From: Geothrix sp. SG200
GTDB lineage: Bacteria > Acidobacteriota > Holophagae > Holophagales > Holophagaceae
NCBI RefSeq assembly: GCF_022808935.1
Contig: NZ_JAKZFR010000005.1
Coordinates: 62,001 to 126,000, forward strand
Direction: 5' to 3'
Length of the DNA: 64,000 nucleotides
The translations under genes were made by a program, and so were the position numbers. Shown in pieces: positions 46,134-53,886 of this stretch. Every line of letters begins with the position of its first letter. The first letter of the stretch is position 1. The notes under the pieces were generated by a model that saw nothing but the letters and a program-made list of their open reading frames with translations, was not told the DNA's origin and made no database searches.

Positions 46134-47126
46134 TCAGCGCTGCGACAGCAGCGCGTGGATGGTGGCCCGCTGCACGTGGAAGCGGTTCTCGGCCTCGTCC
46201 ACCACGCGGCTCCAGGGGCCGTCGAGGACGCTGTCGTGGACTTCCAGGTTCCGGCGCACGGGCAGGCAGTGGGTGAAGATGGCCTCCTTCGCGGCCTTCT
46301 GCATGTGGGCGGCGGTCGGCATCCAGGCCGAGAGGTCGGCCATGGGCGCGGCCTCCAGGCCCGAGGTGGTGGAGGGGCCCCAGGCCTTGGCGTAGACGGC
46401 GGCGCTGCCCTCCAGGGCGGCGTCCTGGTCCGTGGTGTAGACGATCTTCCCGCCGGTGGCCGCGGCGTACTTTTCGGCCTCGGCCCGCACCTCGGGCGCC
46501 AGCTCGTAGCCCTTGGGGTGGGCCACGCGGATCTCCGCCCCGCAGGCCGCGGCCGTCAGGAGGAAGGAGTTGGGCACGGCCTTGGGCAGGGGCTTCATGT
46601 GGGGCGCCCAGGTGAGGGTGACGGGCACCTTCGTGGTGCCGTGGGCCTCCTGGATGGTGAGGAGGTCGGCGAGGCCCTGGTGCGGGTGCTCCCGGGCGCT
46701 CTCCATGCTCAGCACGGGCACGGTGGAGAAGCGCCGGAAGGCGTTGATGACGGGATCCAGCTCATCGACGTCGTCGCCGTCGCCGTGGCTGAAGGTCCGC
46801 ACGGCCAGGGCGTCCGCGTACCGGCCCAGCACGGGCACGCCCTCGCGCACGTGCTCGGCCCGGTCCTGGTCCATGACGGTGCCGTCCCGGTCCTCCAGCT
46901 TCCAGGTGCCGGCTCCCACCTCGAGCACGATGGCGTGGCCGCCGTGCCGCAGCATGGCCGCCTCGAAGCTGGCCCGGGTCCGCAGGCTGGGGTTGAAGAA
47001 GACCATGCCCAGGATGCGGTCCGCGAAGATGGCGCCGGGGCGCTCCTTCTTCCAGGCCGCGGCGGTCTTGAGGATCTCCGCCACTCCGGCGGGACCCAGG
47101 TCGGCGATGCGGGTGAAGTGCTTCAT
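46134..47126 (-). CDS. N-acylornithine carbamoyltransferase (acetyl/succinyl-ornithine type)
   Basis: 330 residues. FFNPSLRTRASFE carbamoyl-phosphate loop, GTWKLEDRDGTVMDQD, SMESAREHPHQGLADL, LTWAPHMKPLPKAVPNSF and HCLPVRRNLEVHDSVLD match the Xanthomonas AOTCase/Bacteroides SOTCase branch, not ordinary ArgF. The residue that decides acyl choice (Glu92 in Xanthomonas, Pro in Bacteroides) is Ala at position 90 here (DQDRAEHVRE). It transfers the carbamoyl group to N-acylornithine. Confidence 0.88.
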   Translation of the reverse strand: MKHFTRIADLGPAGVAEILKTAAAWKKERPGAIFADRILGMVFFNPSLRTRASFEAAMLRHGGHAIVLEVGAGTWKLEDRDGTVMDQDRAEHVREGVPVLGRYADALAVRTFSHGDGDDVDELDPVINAFRRFSTVPVLSMESAREHPHQGLADLLTIQEAHGTTKVPVTLTWAPHMKPLPKAVPNSFLLTAAACGAEIRVAHPKGYELAPEVRAEAEKYAAATGGKIVYTTDQDAALEGSAAVYAKAWGPSTTSGLEAAPMADLSAWMPTAAHMQKAAKEAIFTHCLPVRRNLEVHDSVLDGPWSRVVDEAENRFHVQRATIHALLSQR

Positions 47127-47145
47127 AAGTACCTCGGGAAAGACT

Positions 47146-47270
47146 GGAACCGCGAATGGCGCGAATCGCCCTTCGGGCGCGCGAATGGGAAAGCGGAAGG
47201 AAAGGTTGGGTCAGGGAAGGGCAGCCGTCAGGCCATCATTTGCGAACATTCGCGTCATTCGTGGTTTCAA
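47146..47270. repeat. Dispersed inverted repeat C, copy 2
   Basis: Left arm GGAACCGCGAATGGCGCGAA... (47146-47189), right arm CATTCGCGTCATTCGTGGTT... (47237-47270), matching the outer arms of the element at 30777-30985 but with a shorter, unrelated centre. Its right end reaches the argD stop at 47267-47269. Confidence 0.75.
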
Positions 47271-48406
47271 GCCTTGAAGGACTTGATGGCGGCGATGAGG
47301 GCCTCGAGGGCTTCGCCGCTGACGTTGAGGGGCGGCATGAGGCGCAGCACCTGGGGATCGCCGGAGCCGCCCAGGAGGATGTTCTGGGCCATCAGGTGCT
47401 TCTTGAGGGCCGCGGCGTGAGGCGTGCGGAGGCCGAGGAGCAGCCCCTCGCCCTGGATGGCCTCGACCACAGATCCCTTCAATTCCTTCCGAAGCTGCTC
47501 GGCGGCTTCGGAAGCCCGCGCCATCAGCCCTTCCGCCTCGATGACGTCCACCGTGGCCAGCAGGGCCGCGCAGGCCAGGGGGCCGCCGCCGAAGGTGCTG
47601 CCCAGGTCGCCGCCCTTGAGCTTGGAGGCCACGGCGGCGGTCATGAGGAGCGCCCCCATGGGCACGCCGGAGGCCAGGCCCTTGGCGGAGGTCATGAGGT
47701 CGGGGCGCACGCCGTAGAACTGGGCGGCGAAGGGCGTGCCCATGCGGCCCATGCCGGTCTGGATCTCGTCGAAGATGAGCAGGGTTCCGGTGGCGTCACA
47801 CTTGGCGCGCAAGGCCTGGAACCACTCGGGGGAGGCGGTCTTGATGCCGGCCATGCTCTGGATGGGCTCGAGGATGACGCCGGCCACGTCCGAGAAGTCC
47901 GCCGTGTCGAGGGCCGCCAGATCGCCGAAGGGCAGGCGCAGGCAGGGGGTGAGGCTGTCCGCGAAGGGCTGGGTGATCTTGGGGTCGTCGGTCACCGAGA
48001 GGGCCAGGGTGGTCCGCCCGTGCCACCCGCCGTCGAAGGCGCCGAGCGTCTTGCGGCCCGTGAGCAGCAGCGCGACCTTCAGGGCGTTCTCGTTGGCCTC
48101 GGCGCCGCTGTTGCAGAAGAAGACCGAGTCCATGCCCGAGAAGGCGGTGATCTTCGCGGCGGCGGCGTCCCGCACGGGCAGGGCCGCGGCGGCGGAGTAG
48201 AAGAGCAGCGAGGCGGCCTGGTCGGCCACGGCCTGCACCACCTTGGGGTGGCTGTGGCCCGTGGCGCACACGCAGTGGCCGCCGTAGAAGTCCCACCAAG
48301 CCTGGCCCCGGTCGTCGAAGACCCGGTCGCCTTCGCCCTTCACCAGCGGGAAGGGGTAGGGGGCGTAGGTGGGGAGGAGGGCGGGGACGGCGGGGCTGGG
48401 CAGCAT
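47267..48406 (-). CDS. argD: Acetylornithine (acylornithine) aminotransferase
   Basis: 379 residues from the ATG at 48406, behind AGGATC; longer starts at 48433 or 48493 would translate the operator region. A class III PLP transaminase: FFCNSGAEANENALK, LIFDEIQTGMGRMG, SAKGLASGVPMGA with the PLP lysine, and STFGGGPLACAA. It converts the semialdehyde to N-acylornithine. First gene of the divergent arginine transcription unit facing argR. Confidence 0.92.
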   Translation of the reverse strand: MLPSPAVPALLPTYAPYPFPLVKGEGDRVFDDRGQAWWDFYGGHCVCATGHSHPKVVQAVADQAASLLFYSAAAALPVRDAAAAKITAFSGMDSVFFCNSGAEANENALKVALLLTGRKTLGAFDGGWHGRTTLALSVTDDPKITQPFADSLTPCLRLPFGDLAALDTADFSDVAGVILEPIQSMAGIKTASPEWFQALRAKCDATGTLLIFDEIQTGMGRMGTPFAAQFYGVRPDLMTSAKGLASGVPMGALLMTAAVASKLKGGDLGSTFGGGPLACAALLATVDVIEAEGLMARASEAAEQLRKELKGSVVEAIQGEGLLLGLRTPHAAALKKHLMAQNILLGGSGDPQVLRLMPPLNVSGEALEALIAAIKSFKA

Positions 48407-48414
48407 GCGGAGAT

Positions 48415-48471
48415 CCTGTGCATATGCGCGCATGGGGATGCATAACCATGCAATCAATTGCATAATATGCA
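48415..48471. promoter_or_regulatory. Candidate ArgR operator pair upstream of argD
   Basis: Two palindromes: ATGCATAACCATGCAAT (48438-48454) and TGCATAATATGCA (48459-48471), flanked by TGTGCATATG (48417-48426) so that CCTGTGCATAT and ATATGCACAGG form an outer inverted pair. Half-site TGCAT replaces the TGAAT of E. coli ARG boxes. They lie 32-65 bp upstream of the argD start. Confidence 0.6.
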
Positions 48472-48543
48472 CAGGGTGAATTCCGTGAAGCAAGAACTAT
48501 TTCAGGACTTTTGAGGGTAGCCCAGGTGAATTTCTTGCTATTC

Positions 48544-48560
48544 CATGCAATTTCATGCAA
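48544..48560. promoter_or_regulatory. Candidate ArgR operator upstream of argR
   Basis: CATGCAATTTCATGCAA, two TGCAA half-sites ten bases apart, directly before the argR start; consistent with autoregulation. Confidence 0.45.
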
Positions 48561-48569
48561 CATCCGTGC

Positions 48570-48974
48570 ATGGATCTGGATCAGCTCATCCTCCGGCTGC
48601 TGGAGGCCCACCCCATCGCGGACCAGACGGACCTGCTGGAGAAGCTGTCCGCCGAGGGCCACGAGCTCACCCAGTCCACCCTGTCCCGGCGCCTCAAGCG
48701 CCTGGGAGTTCAGAAGGTCCAGGGCCGCTACCGCCGGGTGGAGGCCGCCACCCAGGTGCTTCCGGACGTCACCCTGACCGAGGTTCCGCCCAACCTGCTG
48801 GTGCTGCGCACCGCGCCCGGATTCGCCCAGGCCCTGGGCCTCAGCCTCGACGCCGATCCCGTTCCCGGCCAGATGGGCACCCTCGCCGGTGACGACACGG
48901 TCTTCGTGGCCGTGCTGCCGGAGCGCCTGGCTGAGGTGAAGGCCCACCTCGCGCGGGTGGTGGCGGCGCGGTAG
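48570..48974 (+). CDS. argR: Arginine repressor
   Basis: 134 residues from the ATG at 48570 (MDLDQLILRLLEAHPIADQ); an in-frame ATG at 48555 would add five residues, and neither has a clear ribosome site. N-terminal winged helix with TQSTLSRRLKRLGVQKVQG; C-terminal arginine-binding/hexamer domain with GTLAGDDTVFVA. It faces argD divergently and probably represses both promoters. Confidence 0.92.
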   Translation: MDLDQLILRLLEAHPIADQTDLLEKLSAEGHELTQSTLSRRLKRLGVQKVQGRYRRVEAATQVLPDVTLTEVPPNLLVLRTAPGFAQALGLSLDADPVPGQMGTLAGDDTVFVAVLPERLAEVKAHLARVVAAR

Positions 48975-49019
48975 GGGCTTCAGCCGCTAGACTGACCTCC
49001 TGACCGTCGGGGAGTTCGC

Positions 49020-49760
49020 ATGGATCGTTTCGGAAGTTCGAAGCTGCGCATCGGCTGGACGCTGGCCTGCCTGTTCCTCGCGGGGCTGGTGTTCATGGCG
49101 ATCCGGGGCCAGCAGGGACCGGACGGGTCACAGGTGGTGGTCTTCGGCACGGCGGTCCCCCTGGGGGCGGACTCGCTGAAGGACTACGCGCTGGGCGGCC
49201 TGCAGGGCGTCATGTACTGGCTGGTGTCCCTGGTGGTGCTGCTGGGCGCCTTCGGTCCCGTGAGCCAGTGGACTGCGGCGGCCTCCCGCGGCGAACGGCT
49301 CAAGGGCTTCTTCGCGGGCACGGGCCTGGGCTTCGCCCACGGGCTGTTCCTCTCCCAGGTGGCGCTGCTCCCCGTGTGGGCCCTGAGCTGGCGGCTCATC
49401 GGCCAGGCCTGGCCGCCGGAGCTGCTGCGGGCGGACCTCCACGGCCTCCTGCTGGGCCTCCAGATGCTGCTGTGGGCGGTGCTCCTGTCGCGGCTCCTGA
49501 AGTCCAGCGCCGGCCTGGCCCTGCTGCTCACGCTGCTGCTCCGCGAGCTGGGTCCGCGCCTGAGCTTCTTCCTGGACTTCGGCCAGGACCTGGGCTGGAG
49601 CGCGGGCCAGGTGAAGGTGCTGGAGATCTTCGTGCGGCTGCTGCCCATGGCCCAGCTCCCCTCGGACCCCTTCTCGCCGCTGGCGCTGCCCCTGTCCATC
49701 GGCGGCCCGCTGGTGCTGGGCACGCTGGCCATGCTGCTGCCGGCCGGGGGGCGGAAGTAA
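49020..49760 (+). CDS. Polytopic membrane protein of unknown function
   Basis: 246 residues with about seven hydrophobic segments (starts near 12, 58, 97, 125, 150, 167 and 220) and short charged loops. No family recognised. Its stop is 4 bp before the next gene, with which it is co-transcribed. Confidence 0.75.
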   Translation: MDRFGSSKLRIGWTLACLFLAGLVFMAIRGQQGPDGSQVVVFGTAVPLGADSLKDYALGGLQGVMYWLVSLVVLLGAFGPVSQWTAAASRGERLKGFFAGTGLGFAHGLFLSQVALLPVWALSWRLIGQAWPPELLRADLHGLLLGLQMLLWAVLLSRLLKSSAGLALLLTLLLRELGPRLSFFLDFGQDLGWSAGQVKVLEIFVRLLPMAQLPSDPFSPLALPLSIGGPLVLGTLAMLLPAGGRK

Positions 49761-49764
49761 GCGG

Positions 49765-50907
49765 ATGCGCCCCGCCGTCGGATTGATGCTCCTGCCGCCG
49801 GTGCTGGCGGCCCAGGGGACCCAGAATCCGGCGGAGCTGCGCCAGAAGCTGGCGGCCATCCAGGGGCGCCTGGGCCAGGTGGACCAGCAGCTGGAGGCCT
49901 TGAAGAAGCGGCGCAAGGGCGTGCTGGTGGAGATGCAGGGCATCGCGCTCCAGCGCGACCGGGCCAAGGCCCAGGTGGACGGCGCGCGGCTGCGCCGGGA
50001 CCAGGCCCAGAGCGAAGTCCAGATCATCGGTCGCGAGCAGGCCCGCATCCAGGGCGAGGTGCTGAAGCTCCAGGGCGACCTCCGCAAGCAGGTGCGCTGG
50101 ATGCAGGCGCTGGGGCCCCTGGGCGATCTGGGGGTCTACACCACCTTCAAGGACCCCGACGCCTGGCTGGAGCGCGGCCGCCTCCTGGCCTGGGCGCGGC
50201 TGCAGGAGCGCAAGCGCCTGGACCAGATCCACCGCCTGCAGGGCGACCTCGCCGCCAAGGAGAAGTCCCTCAGGGAGGTGCTCGCGCGGCTGGCCCGGGA
50301 GGAGCAGGAGGCCGCCCAGCTCCAGGCGGCGCTGCGCCTGCAGGAGGACAAGCTCAACAGCTTCCTCGACGGCCTGCAGAGGGACGAGACGGCCCAGCGG
50401 CAGGTCCAGGCGGAGCTGGCGGAGGAGGCCATCCAGCTGGAGCGCCTGCTGGCGGGCCTGCTGGCCAAGCCCAAGGGCGAGGTCTTCGAATCCGCCGTGG
50501 CCTTCGCCTCCCTGCACGGCAGCCTGCCCCAGCCCGTGGAGGGCTCCCTGGCCCAGAGCTTCGGTGAGCACCTGCATCCCCGCTTCCACACCAAGACCGT
50601 GCAGAGCGGCCTGCTCATCGCGGCGGCCAGCGGCGCCCCGGTGGCGGCGGTGGCCGACGGCAAGGTGGTCTACGCGGACTACTACCAGAGCTACGGCCCC
50701 ATGGTGATCCTCGAGCACGGCGGCGGCTGGTTCACCCTCTACACCCACCTCCAGGGCCTCCAGGTGGCCAAGGATCAGGTGCTCAAGGCCGGCGAGCGGG
50801 TGGGCGCCGTGGGCGAAACCGTGGACGGCCCCCGCCTGGGCTTCGAGATCCGCCACCAGGCGCAGCCCCAGGATCCGCAGAAGTGGCTGAAGCAGAGGTA
50901 TCGATAG
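49765..50907 (+). CDS. EnvC-like murein hydrolase activator with degenerate M23 domain
   Basis: 380 residues. Signal peptide (to about A17), long coiled coil (about 20-240, beginning ELRQKLAAIQGRLGQVDQQL), C-terminal LytM/M23 fold (about 265-375, SGLLIAAASGAPVAAVADGK and GGGWFTLYTHLQGL). Zinc ligands are missing: HxxxD is absent and HxH is replaced by RLGFEI. Such proteins activate amidases at the divisome instead of cutting peptidoglycan. Confidence 0.85.
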   Translation: MRPAVGLMLLPPVLAAQGTQNPAELRQKLAAIQGRLGQVDQQLEALKKRRKGVLVEMQGIALQRDRAKAQVDGARLRRDQAQSEVQIIGREQARIQGEVLKLQGDLRKQVRWMQALGPLGDLGVYTTFKDPDAWLERGRLLAWARLQERKRLDQIHRLQGDLAAKEKSLREVLARLAREEQEAAQLQAALRLQEDKLNSFLDGLQRDETAQRQVQAELAEEAIQLERLLAGLLAKPKGEVFESAVAFASLHGSLPQPVEGSLAQSFGEHLHPRFHTKTVQSGLLIAAASGAPVAAVADGKVVYADYYQSYGPMVILEHGGGWFTLYTHLQGLQVAKDQVLKAGERVGAVGETVDGPRLGFEIRHQAQPQDPQKWLKQRYR

Positions 50908-50925
50908 CGGGTCGGGACTGCAGTC

Positions 50926-52581
50926 CTATCTCGGGCTCGCTGTACGGGCGCCTGCGGGGGGACGGATCAGGTCCTCGAGGGGGGCCAGGGATCCGTCGGG
51001 GCGGACTCGACCCCTGGCCAGGGGGTATCCGGCTGCTTCCGCCTTCTGGTACCAGACCTTCGCCTGTTCCAGGTCCTTCTTGACCCCGATCCCCTGGTGG
51101 TGGATCAGGCCGAGATGGAACATCGCCGGGGCCCACCCCAGGTCCGCGGCGGCCGTGAAGAGGTTTAGGGCTTTCGAGGGGGATCGGGGGACCACTTCGC
51201 CGTTCTGGTACAGAAGGCCCAGTTCAAACGTACCCTCCGGATGATGTTGATCCTTCAGTGCCTCAAGGATATGGAGGGCCTGCGTCCGTTCGGCAGAGGA
51301 ACCGTGGGCCAGGGTCTTGGCCCACTCGAGCTTCGCCCCTGGCCCACCCTGTTCAGCAGCCTTGGACAGGAGGTCGGATCCCACTGCGATGTACTGCTTT
51401 CCCAGCACGCCGCCGCTCAGAAGGCGAAGGGTCATGGGAAGCAGGGGACTCGGGGACTGGGATCCCTGTTCCTCGGCGACCAGGGCCCGGATCCGTGCCG
51501 GATCGGCAGGGGAGTCCCCACGGCGGATCAGCAGCAGCGCCAGGGGCAGGCGGAACCGGCCCCGCCCGGCCGCGAGGTCCTTCTCCATCCATCCGGCCAC
51601 GCTGTCGGCCTCCTGGAGGGTGGGCCGGTAGCCGGTGACCAGGACACGGACCAGCCCGTCGATGGACGCGTCCCATCCCTGGGCGGCCCCGAGCGAGTGG
51701 TAATGGAAAGCCAGACCGAGGTCCCGCTCCACCCCATGGAAGCCCTCATAGACCTGGCCCAGATGCTCCTGGGACAGGTGGTCGCCGGCATCGGCGGAGA
51801 GCTTGAACCACCGCAGGGCGGTGGCCATGTTCTTCGGGACCCCGAGGCCATTCTGGTAGAGGTAGCCGAGGTTGCCGTCCGCCCGGGCCCAGCCGAGCGA
51901 GGAGGCGGACTCGAACAGCCGCCGGGCTGTGCCGTAGTCCTTCTGGAGCCCGCCCATCCCCTCGACGAAGAACCACCCGAGGTTGGTCATTGCCATCGCG
52001 TTCCCACTGCGGGCGGCCACGGCGTACATCTGGGCGGCCGCCGCCTCGTTCTTCGGAACCCCCCGGCCCGATTGGGTGAGCCAGCCGAGGGAGGCCAGGG
52101 AGTCCATGTCCCCCAGCTTGGAGGCCTTCTCATGCCATTCGGCGGCCAACCGGTCGTCCTGCTCGATCCCGCGGCCCAGCTCGTACATCCAGCCGAGCAT
52201 GTGGGTGGCGTAGCGGTGGCCTTGCTTCGCGGCCTGCTGGAAGCAGGTGAACGCCTTCGCCTCATCCACCGGGAGCCCACCCAGTCCCTTCATGTAGAAC
52301 CAGCCCAGGTCGGCCTGGGCATCGGCGAAGCCCTTGGCCGCGGCCTGCTGGTACAGGGCGGCGGCCTTCGTCTCGTCCTTGGGCAAGCCCATGCGCCCTT
52401 CGGCGTACCGCTCGCCGAGCTGGTGCGCGGCCGCGGCATCCCCCTGGGAGGCCGCTTTCTGGAGGGCCTCGTTCGATGGGGGCTGGAGGGGCCCTGCGGT
52501 GGCTGGGGTCTGGCCCCCGGCATCGGGATGCATACCCGCCAGGGGAAGGGCCAAGAGACACAGGGTGGCGAGAAAGGCCAT
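50926..52581 (-). CDS. Sel1-repeat exported protein
   Basis: 551 residues. Signal peptide (about 1-20, LATLCLLALPLAGM), then about ten 36-residue Sel1-like repeats with the A-x-x-x-L-G-x-x-Y/F-x-x-G pattern (ADAQADLGWFYMKGLGGLP, ADGNLGYLYQNGLGVPKN). A spacer of about 170 residues without repeats lies at 305-440. Probably a periplasmic scaffold. Convergent with the EnvC-like gene. Confidence 0.85.
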   Translation of the reverse strand: MAFLATLCLLALPLAGMHPDAGGQTPATAGPLQPPSNEALQKAASQGDAAAAHQLGERYAEGRMGLPKDETKAAALYQQAAAKGFADAQADLGWFYMKGLGGLPVDEAKAFTCFQQAAKQGHRYATHMLGWMYELGRGIEQDDRLAAEWHEKASKLGDMDSLASLGWLTQSGRGVPKNEAAAAQMYAVAARSGNAMAMTNLGWFFVEGMGGLQKDYGTARRLFESASSLGWARADGNLGYLYQNGLGVPKNMATALRWFKLSADAGDHLSQEHLGQVYEGFHGVERDLGLAFHYHSLGAAQGWDASIDGLVRVLVTGYRPTLQEADSVAGWMEKDLAAGRGRFRLPLALLLIRRGDSPADPARIRALVAEEQGSQSPSPLLPMTLRLLSGGVLGKQYIAVGSDLLSKAAEQGGPGAKLEWAKTLAHGSSAERTQALHILEALKDQHHPEGTFELGLLYQNGEVVPRSPSKALNLFTAAADLGWAPAMFHLGLIHHQGIGVKKDLEQAKVWYQKAEAAGYPLARGRVRPDGSLAPLEDLIRPPAGARTASPR

Positions 52582-52601
52582 GTGGCCCCCGGGGACAAGG
52601 C

Positions 52602-53789
52602 CTACCGCACCACGTTGCTGGCGTTGAACAGCGGCACGTAGATGGCCAGCAGGAGGGCGAGGACGACGACGCCCATGAAGAGGATGAGCACGGGGCCGAT
52701 GAGGCTGGTGACGGCGGTGGTGGCCTTCTCCACTTCCTGGTCGAAGAAGTCGGCCACGTGGTCGAGCATCTCGGGCAGGGCGCTGCTCTGCTCGCCCACG
52801 CGCACCATCTCCACGGCCAGGGGGTCCAGGATCTTCGCCTGCTCCAGGGCCAGGTGCAGGCTGCTGCCGGCGCGCACCTTCTCGGTGACCACGGCCAGGC
52901 CCCCCTTCAGGCGCTCGCTGGGGCTGGTGCGCTGGACGACCTCCAGGGCCTGCACCACCGGCAGGCCGCCGGAGAGCAGCACGCCCAGGGTGCGCGAGAA
53001 CACGCTGGAGTGGTACATGCGGTAGAGGGTGCCGACCTTGGGCAGCATCAGCAGCAGCCGCTCCGCCAGCTTGCGCCCGGCCTCCGAGGCCGCCATCCAG
53101 CGGATGAGCACCGCGAGCCCCGCGAGGAGGATGCCCTGGAGCCAGAGCGTGGAGCTGATCACCTTGCCCATGCCCAGCAGGATCCTCGTGAAGAAGGGCA
53201 TCTCGATGTCGCCCCCCGCGTAGAACTCCGCGAAGCGCGGCAGCACCACGTTGAAGATCACGCCCAGGGCCAGGATGAGCACCAGCACCAGGAAGGCGGG
53301 ATAGAAGAGGGCCTCGATGATGCGCCGGCGGCTGCTCTGCGCGAACTTCTGGAAGGACAGCCAGCGGGCCAGAACCTCCGGCAGGGTGCCGCTGCGCTCG
53401 CCCGCCACCACGTTGCTGCGGTAGACCGGCGGGAAGGCCCCGGCCTGCTCCAGGGCGTCGGAGAAGGACATGCCCTCCCGCACCAGCTCCACCACGTGGG
53501 CCAGGGCGCGGCGCAGCTGGGGATCCTTGCCGTGGCCCACCAGCAGCTCCAGCGACTGCAGGAGGGGGATGCCGGCCTTCAGCAGGGCCAGCAGCTCCTG
53601 GTTGAAGAGCACCAGGGATTCGGTCTTGAGCTGGGTGCGGCTGCGGAAGGCGGTGTCCGTGCGGGTGATCTCAAGGGGGAAGCCGCCTTCGGCCAGCACG
53701 CGGGTCCGCAGCGCCTCGACGCTCTCCGCCTCGAAGTCCCGCACGAGGACGTCGCCATTGGAATGCGTGAGCCGGACCGTGAATCGCAT
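52602..53789 (-). CDS. Type II secretion/type IV pilus inner-membrane platform protein (GspF/PilC family)
   Basis: 395 residues from the ATG at 53789 (MRFTVRLTHSNGDVLV). Two GspF domains (about 65-190 and 265-390) and three hydrophobic segments; FNQELLALLKAGIPLLQSL, VVAGERSGTLPEVL and MVRVGEQSSALPEML are the repeated signature. No gspE or pseudopilin is adjacent, so the partner genes are elsewhere. Confidence 0.9.
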   Translation of the reverse strand: MRFTVRLTHSNGDVLVRDFEAESVEALRTRVLAEGGFPLEITRTDTAFRSRTQLKTESLVLFNQELLALLKAGIPLLQSLELLVGHGKDPQLRRALAHVVELVREGMSFSDALEQAGAFPPVYRSNVVAGERSGTLPEVLARWLSFQKFAQSSRRRIIEALFYPAFLVLVLILALGVIFNVVLPRFAEFYAGGDIEMPFFTRILLGMGKVISSTLWLQGILLAGLAVLIRWMAASEAGRKLAERLLLMLPKVGTLYRMYHSSVFSRTLGVLLSGGLPVVQALEVVQRTSPSERLKGGLAVVTEKVRAGSSLHLALEQAKILDPLAVEMVRVGEQSSALPEMLDHVADFFDQEVEKATTAVTSLIGPVLILFMGVVVLALLLAIYVPLFNASNVVR

Positions 53790-53886
53790 GGGCACCTGGG
53801 AGCTTTGAGGATAGCGGGAAAGGAAGCCCGGAGTCTGGAGGCTCCGCCCCCGACCGGATAGCCTCATGGAATCCTCCGGAGGCCTC

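Noticed and set aside
50941-51120. A short + strand gene downstream of the EnvC-like gene
   Set aside because: It overlaps the Sel1-repeat gene fully and has no ribosome site.
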